Below, piece by piece: positions 55,027 through 61,812 of a stretch of DNA of 64,000 nucleotides (position 1 is its first letter; each line of letters starts with the position of its first letter). The stretch lies in the NCBI GenBank assembly GCA_965218865.1, contig CBDCME010000073.1, positions 564,158-628,157 on the forward strand. The letters run 5' to 3'. The DNA comes from CBDCME01 sp965218865. Its GTDB lineage: Bacteria > Pseudomonadota > Alphaproteobacteria > JAAXGF01. Below the pieces are notes generated by a model. It had not been told where the DNA came from, made no database searches, and worked only from the letters and a program-made list of their open reading frames with translations. Position numbers and translations under genes: made by a program.

Positions 55027-55875
55027 GTGCTCAGTGACATCGACGATCGGAAGAAACCGCTTCTCGATCATCTGATCGAGTTGCGGCGCCGCCTCATCTA
55101 TTCGGTCGCCGCCTTGATGCTGGCCTTTGTCGGTTGCTGGTTCGTGGCCGAGCAAATTTACGCCTTTCTGGTTCAGCCGCTCGCCGACGCCCTGCAAGGT
55201 CAGGAAGGGCGCCGGCTCATCTATACAGGATTGACCGAGGCCTTCTTCACCTATCTCAAGGTGGCGTTGTTCGCTGGCCTATGCATCTCGTTTCCGATCA
55301 TCGCGGCCCAACTCTGGATTTTTGTCGCCCCGGGTCTGTATCGGAACGAGAAGGGCGCGTTCCTGCCGTTTCTGGTTCTCACCCCGGTGCTTTTCTTCGC
55401 CGGCGGGGCGCTTGTTTATTACTTCATTTTCCCATTGGCCTGGAAATTCTTTCTGAGTTTCGAGAGTGCCGGCGGCGCCAATATGTTGCCGATTCAGCTC
55501 GAGGCCAAGGTCAACGAGTATTTATCGCTCGTGATGAAGTTGATTTTTGCTTTCGGGCTTAGTTTTCAGCTTCCCCTCGCTTTGACCTTGATGGCGCGGG
55601 TCGGCCTTGTCACCGCCAAGGGCCTCGCCAGCAAGCGCAGGTACGCGATCGTTCTCACCTTCGTCTTCGCGGCCCTTCTGACGCCGCCGGACCTGATCAG
55701 CCAGATCGGTCTCGGAATTCCGATCCTCGCCCTCTACGAAATCTCGATCCTGATGGCCCGCGTGGTCGAGAAACGCCGCGCCCAACGGGAGCAAGCCGAC
55801 CAGGAGGGGCCAGACGATGGCGGGCCGGCACGCGACTACGACGAGGCGGAATCCGATCTCAAACCTGGACGCTGA
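55027..55875 (+). CDS. tatC: Twin-arginine translocase subunit TatC
   Basis: 282 residues with six membrane segments. Family features: KKPLLDHLIELRRRLIYSVA at the cytoplasmic N-terminus, FTYLKVALFAGLCISFPIIA, and LFFAGGALVYYFIFPLAWKF. Recognises the twin-arginine signal. Start is GTG 55027. The C-terminal 40 residues are acidic and longer than in E. coli. Confidence 0.96.
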   Translation: MLSDIDDRKKPLLDHLIELRRRLIYSVAALMLAFVGCWFVAEQIYAFLVQPLADALQGQEGRRLIYTGLTEAFFTYLKVALFAGLCISFPIIAAQLWIFVAPGLYRNEKGAFLPFLVLTPVLFFAGGALVYYFIFPLAWKFFLSFESAGGANMLPIQLEAKVNEYLSLVMKLIFAFGLSFQLPLALTLMARVGLVTAKGLASKRRYAIVLTFVFAALLTPPDLISQIGLGIPILALYEISILMARVVEKRRAQREQADQEGPDDGGPARDYDEAESDLKPGR

Positions 55876-55947
55876 CGATGACCCGAGGTGGACGGCGTCG
55901 GGGAGGCGTTGCTATATAGGGGCGACCGCCAATTCTCCCAGGAATCC

Positions 55948-57225
55948 ATGCTCGACATCAAGGCGATCCGCGACCATCCCGAGGCCTTTGACGCCGGCTT
56001 GGCGAAGCGGGGATTGCCGCCGTCGGCCGCGTCGATTCTCGAGTTCGACGAGCGCCGCCGGACCACGCTGACCCGCTTGCAGGCGATGCAACAGCAGCGC
56101 AACGCGCTGTCCCGACGGATCGGCCAGGACAAGGCGCGGGGTGGACCGGTTTCGGCTTCCCGGGAAGATGTTGCCGCCTTGAAGAACGGGATCCGGAAAA
56201 TGGAGGAATCCGGGCGTGAGGCGCAATCGGAACTGACGGCGATGTTGGCCTCGTTGCCGAACCTGCCGGAGGAGTCGGTTCCCGAGGGCCTCGATGAAAG
56301 CGCGAACGTCGAAATCCGCCGCCACGGCGAGCCATGCCGTTTCGATTTCGAGGCCAAGCCTCATTTCGACCTGGGTGAAAATCTGGGACTGATGGATTTC
56401 GAACGGGCGGCGAGGATATCCGGTGCCCGCTTTGTCGTCCTGCGCGGCGCCCTGGCCCGGCTCGAACGGGCCCTGGCCGCCTTCATGCTCGACGTTCATA
56501 CCCGAGAATTCGGCTACACCGAGATCGCGCCACCGCTTCTGGTGCGGGAACAGACGGCCTTTGGCACCGGAAATCTCCCCAAATTCGCCGACGATCTTTT
56601 CCGCGTCGGAGGCGATCTGTGGCTGATCCCGACGGCGGAAATGCCGCTCACCAACCTGGTTTCCGGAGAAATCCTCGAATCCGGCGCGCTGCCCCTGCGT
56701 TTTACGGCCTATACACCGTGTTTCCGGGCCGAGGCCGGGGCCGCGGGAAAAGATACCCGCGGCATGATCCGCCAGCATCAGTTCAACAAGGTCGAGCTTG
56801 TCAGTATTACCGAGCCCGAGCATTCCAACGAGGAACACGAGCGGATGACCGGCGCCGCGGAAGAGATCCTGAAGCGGCTCGCGCTCCCCTACAGGGTGGT
56901 TGTGTTGTCCGCCGGTGAGATGGGTTTCTCGGCCCGGAAGACCTACGATATCGAGGTCTGGTTACCCGGGCAGGGCGCCTACCGCGAAATTTCGAGCTGC
57001 TCGAATTGCGCTGATTTCCAGGCCCGGCGCATGGCCGCGCGGTACCGCCGCGAGGGCGAAAAGGCAACCCGTTTCGTGCACTCGCTCAACGGCTCGGGGT
57101 TGGCCGTCGGGCGGACCCTGATCGCGGTGATGGAGAATTATCAGCAACCAGACGGTAGCGTCGTTCTGCCGCCCGTATTGCATCCGTACATGGACGGCCA
57201 GGAGACGATTTCCGCCGCCACCTGA
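55948..57225 (+). CDS. serS: Seryl-tRNA synthetase
   Basis: 425 residues, normal length. N-terminal tRNA-binding coiled coil (LDIKAIRDHPEAFDAGLAKR, LQAMQQQRNALSRRIGQDKA) followed by the class II core: TEIAPPLLVREQTAFGTGNL, LIPTAEMPLTNLVSGEIL, CFRAEAGAAGKDTRGMIRQH and EISSCSNCADFQARRMAARY, NGSGLAVGRTLIAVMENYQ. ATG 55948 (MLDIKAIRDHPEAF) is the family start. Charges tRNA-Ser and tRNA-Sec. Confidence 0.97.
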   Translation: MLDIKAIRDHPEAFDAGLAKRGLPPSAASILEFDERRRTTLTRLQAMQQQRNALSRRIGQDKARGGPVSASREDVAALKNGIRKMEESGREAQSELTAMLASLPNLPEESVPEGLDESANVEIRRHGEPCRFDFEAKPHFDLGENLGLMDFERAARISGARFVVLRGALARLERALAAFMLDVHTREFGYTEIAPPLLVREQTAFGTGNLPKFADDLFRVGGDLWLIPTAEMPLTNLVSGEILESGALPLRFTAYTPCFRAEAGAAGKDTRGMIRQHQFNKVELVSITEPEHSNEEHERMTGAAEEILKRLALPYRVVVLSAGEMGFSARKTYDIEVWLPGQGAYREISSCSNCADFQARRMAARYRREGEKATRFVHSLNGSGLAVGRTLIAVMENYQQPDGSVVLPPVLHPYMDGQETISAAT

Positions 57226-57248
57226 AGCGTACCCCGGGAAGCCCGCGC

Positions 57249-58001
57249 ATGCGAATCCTAGTGAGCAACGACGACGGCATTCACGCCCCCGGTCTCGCGG
57301 TCCTGGAGCGGGTCGCGGCGGGCTTGTCGTCCGACGTTTGGGTGGTGGCGCCCGAAACCGAACAGAGCGGCGCCGCCCATTCCTTGACCCTGCACCGACC
57401 TCTCCGGGTCCGGGAGATCGAGACCCAGCGCTACGCCGTCGACGGCACCCCCACCGATTGCATGATGTTGGCGCTGAATACGCTCATTCCCGACCAGCGT
57501 CCCAGCCTCATGCTGTCGGGGATCAACATGGGCGCCAACCTGGCCGACGACGTGACCTATTCCGGGACCATCGCGGCGGCGTTCGAGGCGGCGCTGCTCG
57601 GGGTACCGGCCATCGCCCTCTCTCAGCGTCATCGGGGTTCCGGGGCGGTGCCCTGGGAGACCGCGGAGCGCCACGCCGCCGCCTTGATCACGCGCCTGGT
57701 CGCGGCCGGCTGGCCCGCCGACGTCGTCATCAACGTGAACTTTCCCGACCTCCCGGCCGAGGAGGTGACGGGGGTCGTCGTCGGGCGCCAGGGACGCCGC
57801 AAGTTCGGCGACGTTCTGAGCCAGCGCCACGACCCCCGGGGAGTGCCCTATTATTGGATCGGCGGCACCCGGACAAGCAACGAGGAAACGCCCGGTACCG
57901 ACATCGCCGCCGTCGGCCAAGGGGCGATTTCCGTGACCCCCTTGGGTCTCGATATGACCGACGAGCCGACCTGTGCCGCGCTTCGGCGTCTGTTGTCATG
58001 A
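57249..58001 (+). CDS. surE: 5'/3'-nucleotidase SurE
   Basis: 250 residues. MRILVSNDDGIHAPGLAVLE holds the metal-binding ND-D motif; further conserved segments are PETEQSGAAHSLTLHRPLRV, AVDGTPTDCMMLAL and SGINMGANLADDVTYSGTIA. Dephosphorylates nucleoside monophosphates. Stop overlaps the pcm start as ATGA. Confidence 0.96.
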   Translation: MRILVSNDDGIHAPGLAVLERVAAGLSSDVWVVAPETEQSGAAHSLTLHRPLRVREIETQRYAVDGTPTDCMMLALNTLIPDQRPSLMLSGINMGANLADDVTYSGTIAAAFEAALLGVPAIALSQRHRGSGAVPWETAERHAAALITRLVAAGWPADVVINVNFPDLPAEEVTGVVVGRQGRRKFGDVLSQRHDPRGVPYYWIGGTRTSNEETPGTDIAAVGQGAISVTPLGLDMTDEPTCAALRRLLS

Positions 58002-58648
58002 GTCTCGAGTCTCGGAAACGCAAAATACTCCGGGAGCTTAGGCGTGAAGGGATCGACGACCAGCGCGTACTCGAGGCGATGGCGGCGGTGCCCCGGGAAG
58101 ATTTCGTGGCCGCCGACCGGGTTCCGAATGCCTACGACAACGTGGCCCTGCCGATCGAACTCGGCCAGACCATAAGTCAGCCGCTCATCGTCGCGCTCAT
58201 GACCCAGCATCTGCGCTTGAACGGCGACCACGAGGTCCTGGAGATCGGAACCGGATCCGGTTATCAGGCGGCCATCCTGGCGGCGCTGTGCCGCCGCGTC
58301 TATACGATCGAACGCCACGCGACCCTTCTGAGGACCGCGGAAAGTCGATTTTCGCGGCTCGGATTCGATAATATCATGACCCGCTCGGGAGACGGTTCCA
58401 AGGGTTGGCCGGAAGCGGCGCCCTTCGACCGGATCATTGTCACGGCGGCGGCGCGCGAGGTTCCTCCGGCCCTCATGAAGCAGATCCCGGTAGGCGGAAT
58501 GATGGTGTTGCCCCTGTGCCACGGCTTTGGCGATCAAGAGCTCGTCGTCATCGGCCGCGGGGCCCAAGGCTACGACCGGAAATCGTTGATCGGAGTGCGA
58601 TTCGTGCCCTTGGTGGTGGGCGATAACGAAGGAGAGGCGATCCCGTGA
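57998..58648 (+). CDS. pcm: Protein-L-isoaspartate O-methyltransferase
   Basis: 216 residues. VPREDFVAADRVPNAYDNVA, ELGQTISQPLIVALMTQHL (substrate-binding) and the AdoMet motif VLEIGTGSGYQAAILAALCR are clear. Methylates isoaspartyl residues to start repair of aged proteins. Coupled to surE by ATGA overlap. Confidence 0.95.
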   Translation: MSLESRKRKILRELRREGIDDQRVLEAMAAVPREDFVAADRVPNAYDNVALPIELGQTISQPLIVALMTQHLRLNGDHEVLEIGTGSGYQAAILAALCRRVYTIERHATLLRTAESRFSRLGFDNIMTRSGDGSKGWPEAAPFDRIIVTAAAREVPPALMKQIPVGGMMVLPLCHGFGDQELVVIGRGAQGYDRKSLIGVRFVPLVVGDNEGEAIP

Positions 58649-58676
58649 GGCGGGCGGCGCTTTTATCGCGGTCCTG

Positions 58677-59624
58677 ATGACGGTTCCGCTCGCCGTCGGC
58701 TGCGGCACCCAGCTTCCGGCCCCGACCGCCATTCTCGGTCCCGGATCGGGCCCCAAGTCGGCGCCCGCGAGCCCCACGCAGCAGGCCCGGACACAGCAGG
58801 GAATCGTCGCCGGAACCGTCGTCGTCGGCAAGGGCGATACTCTTTTTTCGATTTCCCGAAGATACCGGACGACGGTGCGGGATCTGATCGACACCAACCG
58901 GCTCAAGGCGCCGTATACCCTGGCCGTGGGCCAACGTCTGATCCTGCCCCTGGGCCGCACCCACCTGGTTGCCCGGGGCGAGACCCTGTACGGGATCTCC
59001 CGCGCCCATGGGGTCGACATGCGCGAGCTGGCCCGGACGAACGGCCTGCGCGCGCCCTACGTGCTCAAGATCGGGACCAGGCTCGCCTTGCCGACACGGA
59101 CAGCCGCCGTGTCGAAAAAGCGCCCACCGACCCAGACAGCCGTGGCCGTGCCGCCGCCCCAGGCGGCCGTGTCCAAGCCGCTGCCCAAACCGGCCGCGTC
59201 GAGGGCGGTGGCGAAAGTTATCCCGCGGCCGCCCGGGCGCGCCGCCGACAAATTCCTCTGGCCCGTTCGGGGCAAGGTCATCACCCGTTACGGTCCCAAG
59301 GACGGGGGGCTGCACAACGACGGGATCAACATCTCGGCGCCCCGGGGGGCGACGGTTCGGGCGGCGGAAAACGGCGTCGTGGCCTACGCCGGCAACGAAC
59401 TCCGCGGCTACGGCAAGCTCCTGCTGATCCGTCACGCGGGGGGCTGGGTCACCGCCTACGCCCACAACGACAGCCTGCTCGTCCGCCGCGGCGACACCGT
59501 GCGCCGGGGACAAGCCATCGGCGAGGTCGGCAGCACCGGCAACGTCGCCAAACCCCAAACCCACTTCGAAATCCGCCGCGGCGACCGCGTCCTCGACCCC
59601 CTCAAATACCTCTCCGAGACGTGA
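58677..59624 (+). CDS. LysM / M23 peptidase lipoprotein (NlpD-like)
   Basis: 315 residues. A lipobox-like PLAVGC comes only nine residues after the first ATG. In-frame upstream codons would add GAFIAVL, a better signal peptide, but no standard start codon exists there, so the start is uncertain. Two LysM domains follow (VGKGDTLFSISRRYRTTVRD, VARGETLYGISRAHGVDMRE), a Pro/Ala linker and an M23 domain (FLWPVRGKVITRYGPKDGGL, HNDGINISAPRGATVRAAEN, YAHNDSLLVRRGDTVRRGQA). His/Asp ligands in the visible positions resemble NlpD/EnvC-like amidase activators, several of which lack catalytic ligands. Last gene of the tat operon block. Confidence 0.9.
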   Translation: MTVPLAVGCGTQLPAPTAILGPGSGPKSAPASPTQQARTQQGIVAGTVVVGKGDTLFSISRRYRTTVRDLIDTNRLKAPYTLAVGQRLILPLGRTHLVARGETLYGISRAHGVDMRELARTNGLRAPYVLKIGTRLALPTRTAAVSKKRPPTQTAVAVPPPQAAVSKPLPKPAASRAVAKVIPRPPGRAADKFLWPVRGKVITRYGPKDGGLHNDGINISAPRGATVRAAENGVVAYAGNELRGYGKLLLIRHAGGWVTAYAHNDSLLVRRGDTVRRGQAIGEVGSTGNVAKPQTHFEIRRGDRVLDPLKYLSET

Positions 59625-59735
59625 ACCCGCCCACGCGCTAAGGCGGCTCCGAACGCTGGACCCCGGCTCAAGGCGGCACGTTACACTTGACATACCCATT
59701 CCAAGCCCCATATATGGGTCAGGAGGTATTCTCTC

Positions 59736-60674
59736 ATGGCCCGTTCAGTTCTCTCCGCCCCGCATTTCCACAACGAAGATGCGGCTTTCGCATACGTCGA
59801 GAAGACCCTTTGGCCTGATGGCGCCTGCTGTCCTTTCTGCGGCGCGACCGGCGATCATGTCCGCAAGCTGAACGGCAAGACCACCCGAAAGGGCTTGCAC
59901 AAGTGCTACGCCTGCCGGAAGCCCTTCACCGTCAAGATCGGGACCATCTTCGAGTCCTCCCACTTGCCGCTGCATTTGTGGTTGCAGGTCATTCATCTGA
60001 TGTGCGCCAGCAAGAAGGGCATTTCGACCCGGCAGATTCAGCGGATGCTCCAATGCAGCATGAAGACCGCGTGGTTCCTGACCCATCGCATTCGCGAGGC
60101 CATGAAGGACGGTTCGCTTGGGCCGTTGGGCGGTGAAGGCAAGGCGGTAGAGGCCGACGAGACCTTCATAGGCGGCAAGGAAAAGAACCGCCATCGCAGC
60201 AAACGCGCCCAGAAGCATCTTGGCGGTAGCTGGGGCAAGGAAACCGTGTTCTCTTTGGTGGAGCGCGACGGCAGTGTCCGTTCGATGCATGTGGCCAGCG
60301 TTACCGCTGCCAATCTGCGGCCGATCCTGGTGGGCCAGGTTGACGGCCAATCGAAGCTGTACACCGACGATGCAGGTCAGTACCGTCACATGGCGAGAGA
60401 TTTCGACCATGAAGCGGTGCGGCACAAGCGGGGCGAGTACGTCCGCGGCGACGCGCACACCAATACCGTCGAGAACTATTTCAGCATCCTGAAACGCGGC
60501 ATCACCGGCTGCTACTTCCATGTCAGCGAGGCGCACCTGCATCGGTATCTGGCAGAGTTCGACTTCCGCTACAGCAACCGGGAGGGGTTGGGCGTAGACG
60601 ACGCGGCGCGCGCCGAGGCTACCTTGAAGGGCTTCCGTGGTAAACGCCTCACCTACGAAACGGCTCACTCGTAA
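59736..60674 (+). CDS. IS1595-family (ISXO2-like) transposase
   Basis: 312 residues. N-terminal zinc ribbon (CPFCGATGDHV, CYACRKPF) and a DDE-like catalytic domain: AVEADETFIGGKEKNRHRSK, KLYTDDAGQYRHMARDFDHE and THTNTVENYFSILKRGITGC-type segment near residue 245. AGGAGG lies eight bases upstream. Full length and intact. Confidence 0.95.
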   Translation: MARSVLSAPHFHNEDAAFAYVEKTLWPDGACCPFCGATGDHVRKLNGKTTRKGLHKCYACRKPFTVKIGTIFESSHLPLHLWLQVIHLMCASKKGISTRQIQRMLQCSMKTAWFLTHRIREAMKDGSLGPLGGEGKAVEADETFIGGKEKNRHRSKRAQKHLGGSWGKETVFSLVERDGSVRSMHVASVTAANLRPILVGQVDGQSKLYTDDAGQYRHMARDFDHEAVRHKRGEYVRGDAHTNTVENYFSILKRGITGCYFHVSEAHLHRYLAEFDFRYSNREGLGVDDAARAEATLKGFRGKRLTYETAHS

Positions 60675-60795
60675 GCGATCCCCGAACGAGAAAACCCGGT
60701 ATTGGAGGGTCTGGGCTCGGTTGCCGTGGCCCGACCCGCAACTGGCCTTCGTCTTCATCCTTGAGGACTGACGGGCTGCCTGATACGGTCTTCCC

Positions 60796-60957
60796 ATGAG
60801 CGAGAAGCCTACACCGAAGCTCGACGATCCCGAGCAATCCAAGCGGTTCATAGAGACCGCTGAGGGGGCAGAGGTGAGCGACGATCCGGAAGCTTTGAGG
60901 CGCGCGCTCAAGAAGATTGCCCCTCTTCCGAAAGTCGGTCGCTCAGGTGGCGCATAA
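60796..60957 (+). CDS. Small passenger protein of the IS1595 element
   Basis: 53 residues: MSEKPTPKLDDPEQSKRFIE then TAEGAEVSDDPEALRRALKK. Similar short acidic proteins (MSEKPTPKLD.PEQSKRF) accompany other IS1595-like elements in alphaproteobacteria; function unknown. It ends just before the convergent 158-residue passenger ORF. Confidence 0.6.
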   Translation: MSEKPTPKLDDPEQSKRFIETAEGAEVSDDPEALRRALKKIAPLPKVGRSGGA

Positions 60958-61384
60958 AGGAACGGACGCTGTCGTAAATTTCTTTGGCCTCTTCGTCCGT
61001 ATATTTTTCTTTCCCGTGCATGGCGTGGTTGCGCCACGCATTCTTGACTAACCGAAAGTGAGTGGCGGCCTGGGCGAAAAACGGCTCGTCCTTGTCTTTC
61101 CAAGACTGGCCGTGAGTTGCCTTATTGCGCGTCCGGATTTCGTTCTCAATATCGTTGAGGATCGTGTTCCAATTCTCGGTCGTCATGCTAATGCCTAATC
61201 CGGTAGCGAGGCTCGACAGGCCGACCTCTAGCAGCCGCATCAAGTGGACGACGCATGCGGTCGGACGCCTCAGAGCCAAACAACGGCCTGCCTCCGATAT
61301 GTCGTACCGTACGGAAGGGAATGCTTCTTCAACCTTATCCCCGAACAGTGGGGAATCCGATAGCAGTTCAACATGATCCGACAC
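60908..61384 (-). CDS. Passenger protein, helical, unknown function
   Basis: 158 residues. ISEAGRCLALRRPTACVVHL then MRLLEVGLSSLATGLGI and WRNHAMHGKEKYTDEEAKEI: the RN...H-like segment (KNAWRNHAMHGKEKY) recalls HEPN-type domains with an Rx4-6H motif, a fold found in toxins and RNases, but that is inference. GTG start at 61384 with GAGGAAAGG 9-10 bases upstream. Downstream of the 80-residue ORF on the same strand. Confidence 0.6.
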   Translation of the reverse strand: MSDHVELLSDSPLFGDKVEEAFPSVRYDISEAGRCLALRRPTACVVHLMRLLEVGLSSLATGLGISMTTENWNTILNDIENEIRTRNKATHGQSWKDKDEPFFAQAATHFRLVKNAWRNHAMHGKEKYTDEEAKEIYDSVRSFMRHLSDRLSEEGQSS

Positions 61385-61610
61385 GTAATAGATTGCCTTT
61401 CCTCAACTGCTGGCTGCACTGCATTATGACCTTAGCCCATGCCGCTGGGCTGTCCCGATCAACCTTCGTAAGCAGAATGTGAAGCCTGCCGGCCGTTTTG
61501 GCAGATAGCAGCAGGTTCAGCGCCAGCAACTGTTCTTTGAGGCGCTGAACCTCGTTACCGAAGTGGTCCAGCAGGTCTGGTTTCGGTAGTAGGAACTCCG
61601 GAGCCGCCAT
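61368..61610 (-). CDS. Passenger protein of the IS1595 element, 80 residues
   Basis: MAAPEFLLPKPDLLDHFGNE then VQRLKEQLLALNLLLSAKTA and HILLTKVDRDSPAAWAKVIM. Helical, basic C-terminus; no family recognised. Its end overlaps the start of the 158-residue gene by 17 bp, so the two are probably coupled. It might be the partner of the HEPN-like protein. Confidence 0.55.
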   Translation of the reverse strand: MAAPEFLLPKPDLLDHFGNEVQRLKEQLLALNLLLSAKTAGRLHILLTKVDRDSPAAWAKVIMQCSQQLRKGNLLRVGSC

Positions 61611-61812
61611 GTGAGGGTATTCAAAAAATCAACAAATTTGTCAGCGTGAAAGCGCAGCATATCCCATAGGCTCACCACCCGTGAGCCCCCTCCAAAGGGT
61701 GTGAATGAACAGGTCACATCACTACCCTCCCTGCCGGGGTATGGCAAGTGTAACGTTGCCGCTCAAGGCCGGGGTGACGGGGGGCGCGCTGGAAGGGGAT
61801 TTGGTAGTGGCC

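Larger units (their letters stand above)
59675..61760 (+). mobile_element. IS1595-family element with passenger genes
   Basis: 2086 bp. Ends GGCACGTTACACTTGACATA (left) and, inverted at the right, GGCAACGTTACACTTGCCAT. A direct repeat GCTCAAGGC flanks it (59666-59674 and 61761-61769), matching the 8-bp duplication of IS1595 with one ambiguous base. It carries a transposase on the plus strand, a small plus-strand ORF and two minus-strand ORFs, so it is longer than a simple IS1595 (about 1 kb). Confidence 0.9.
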
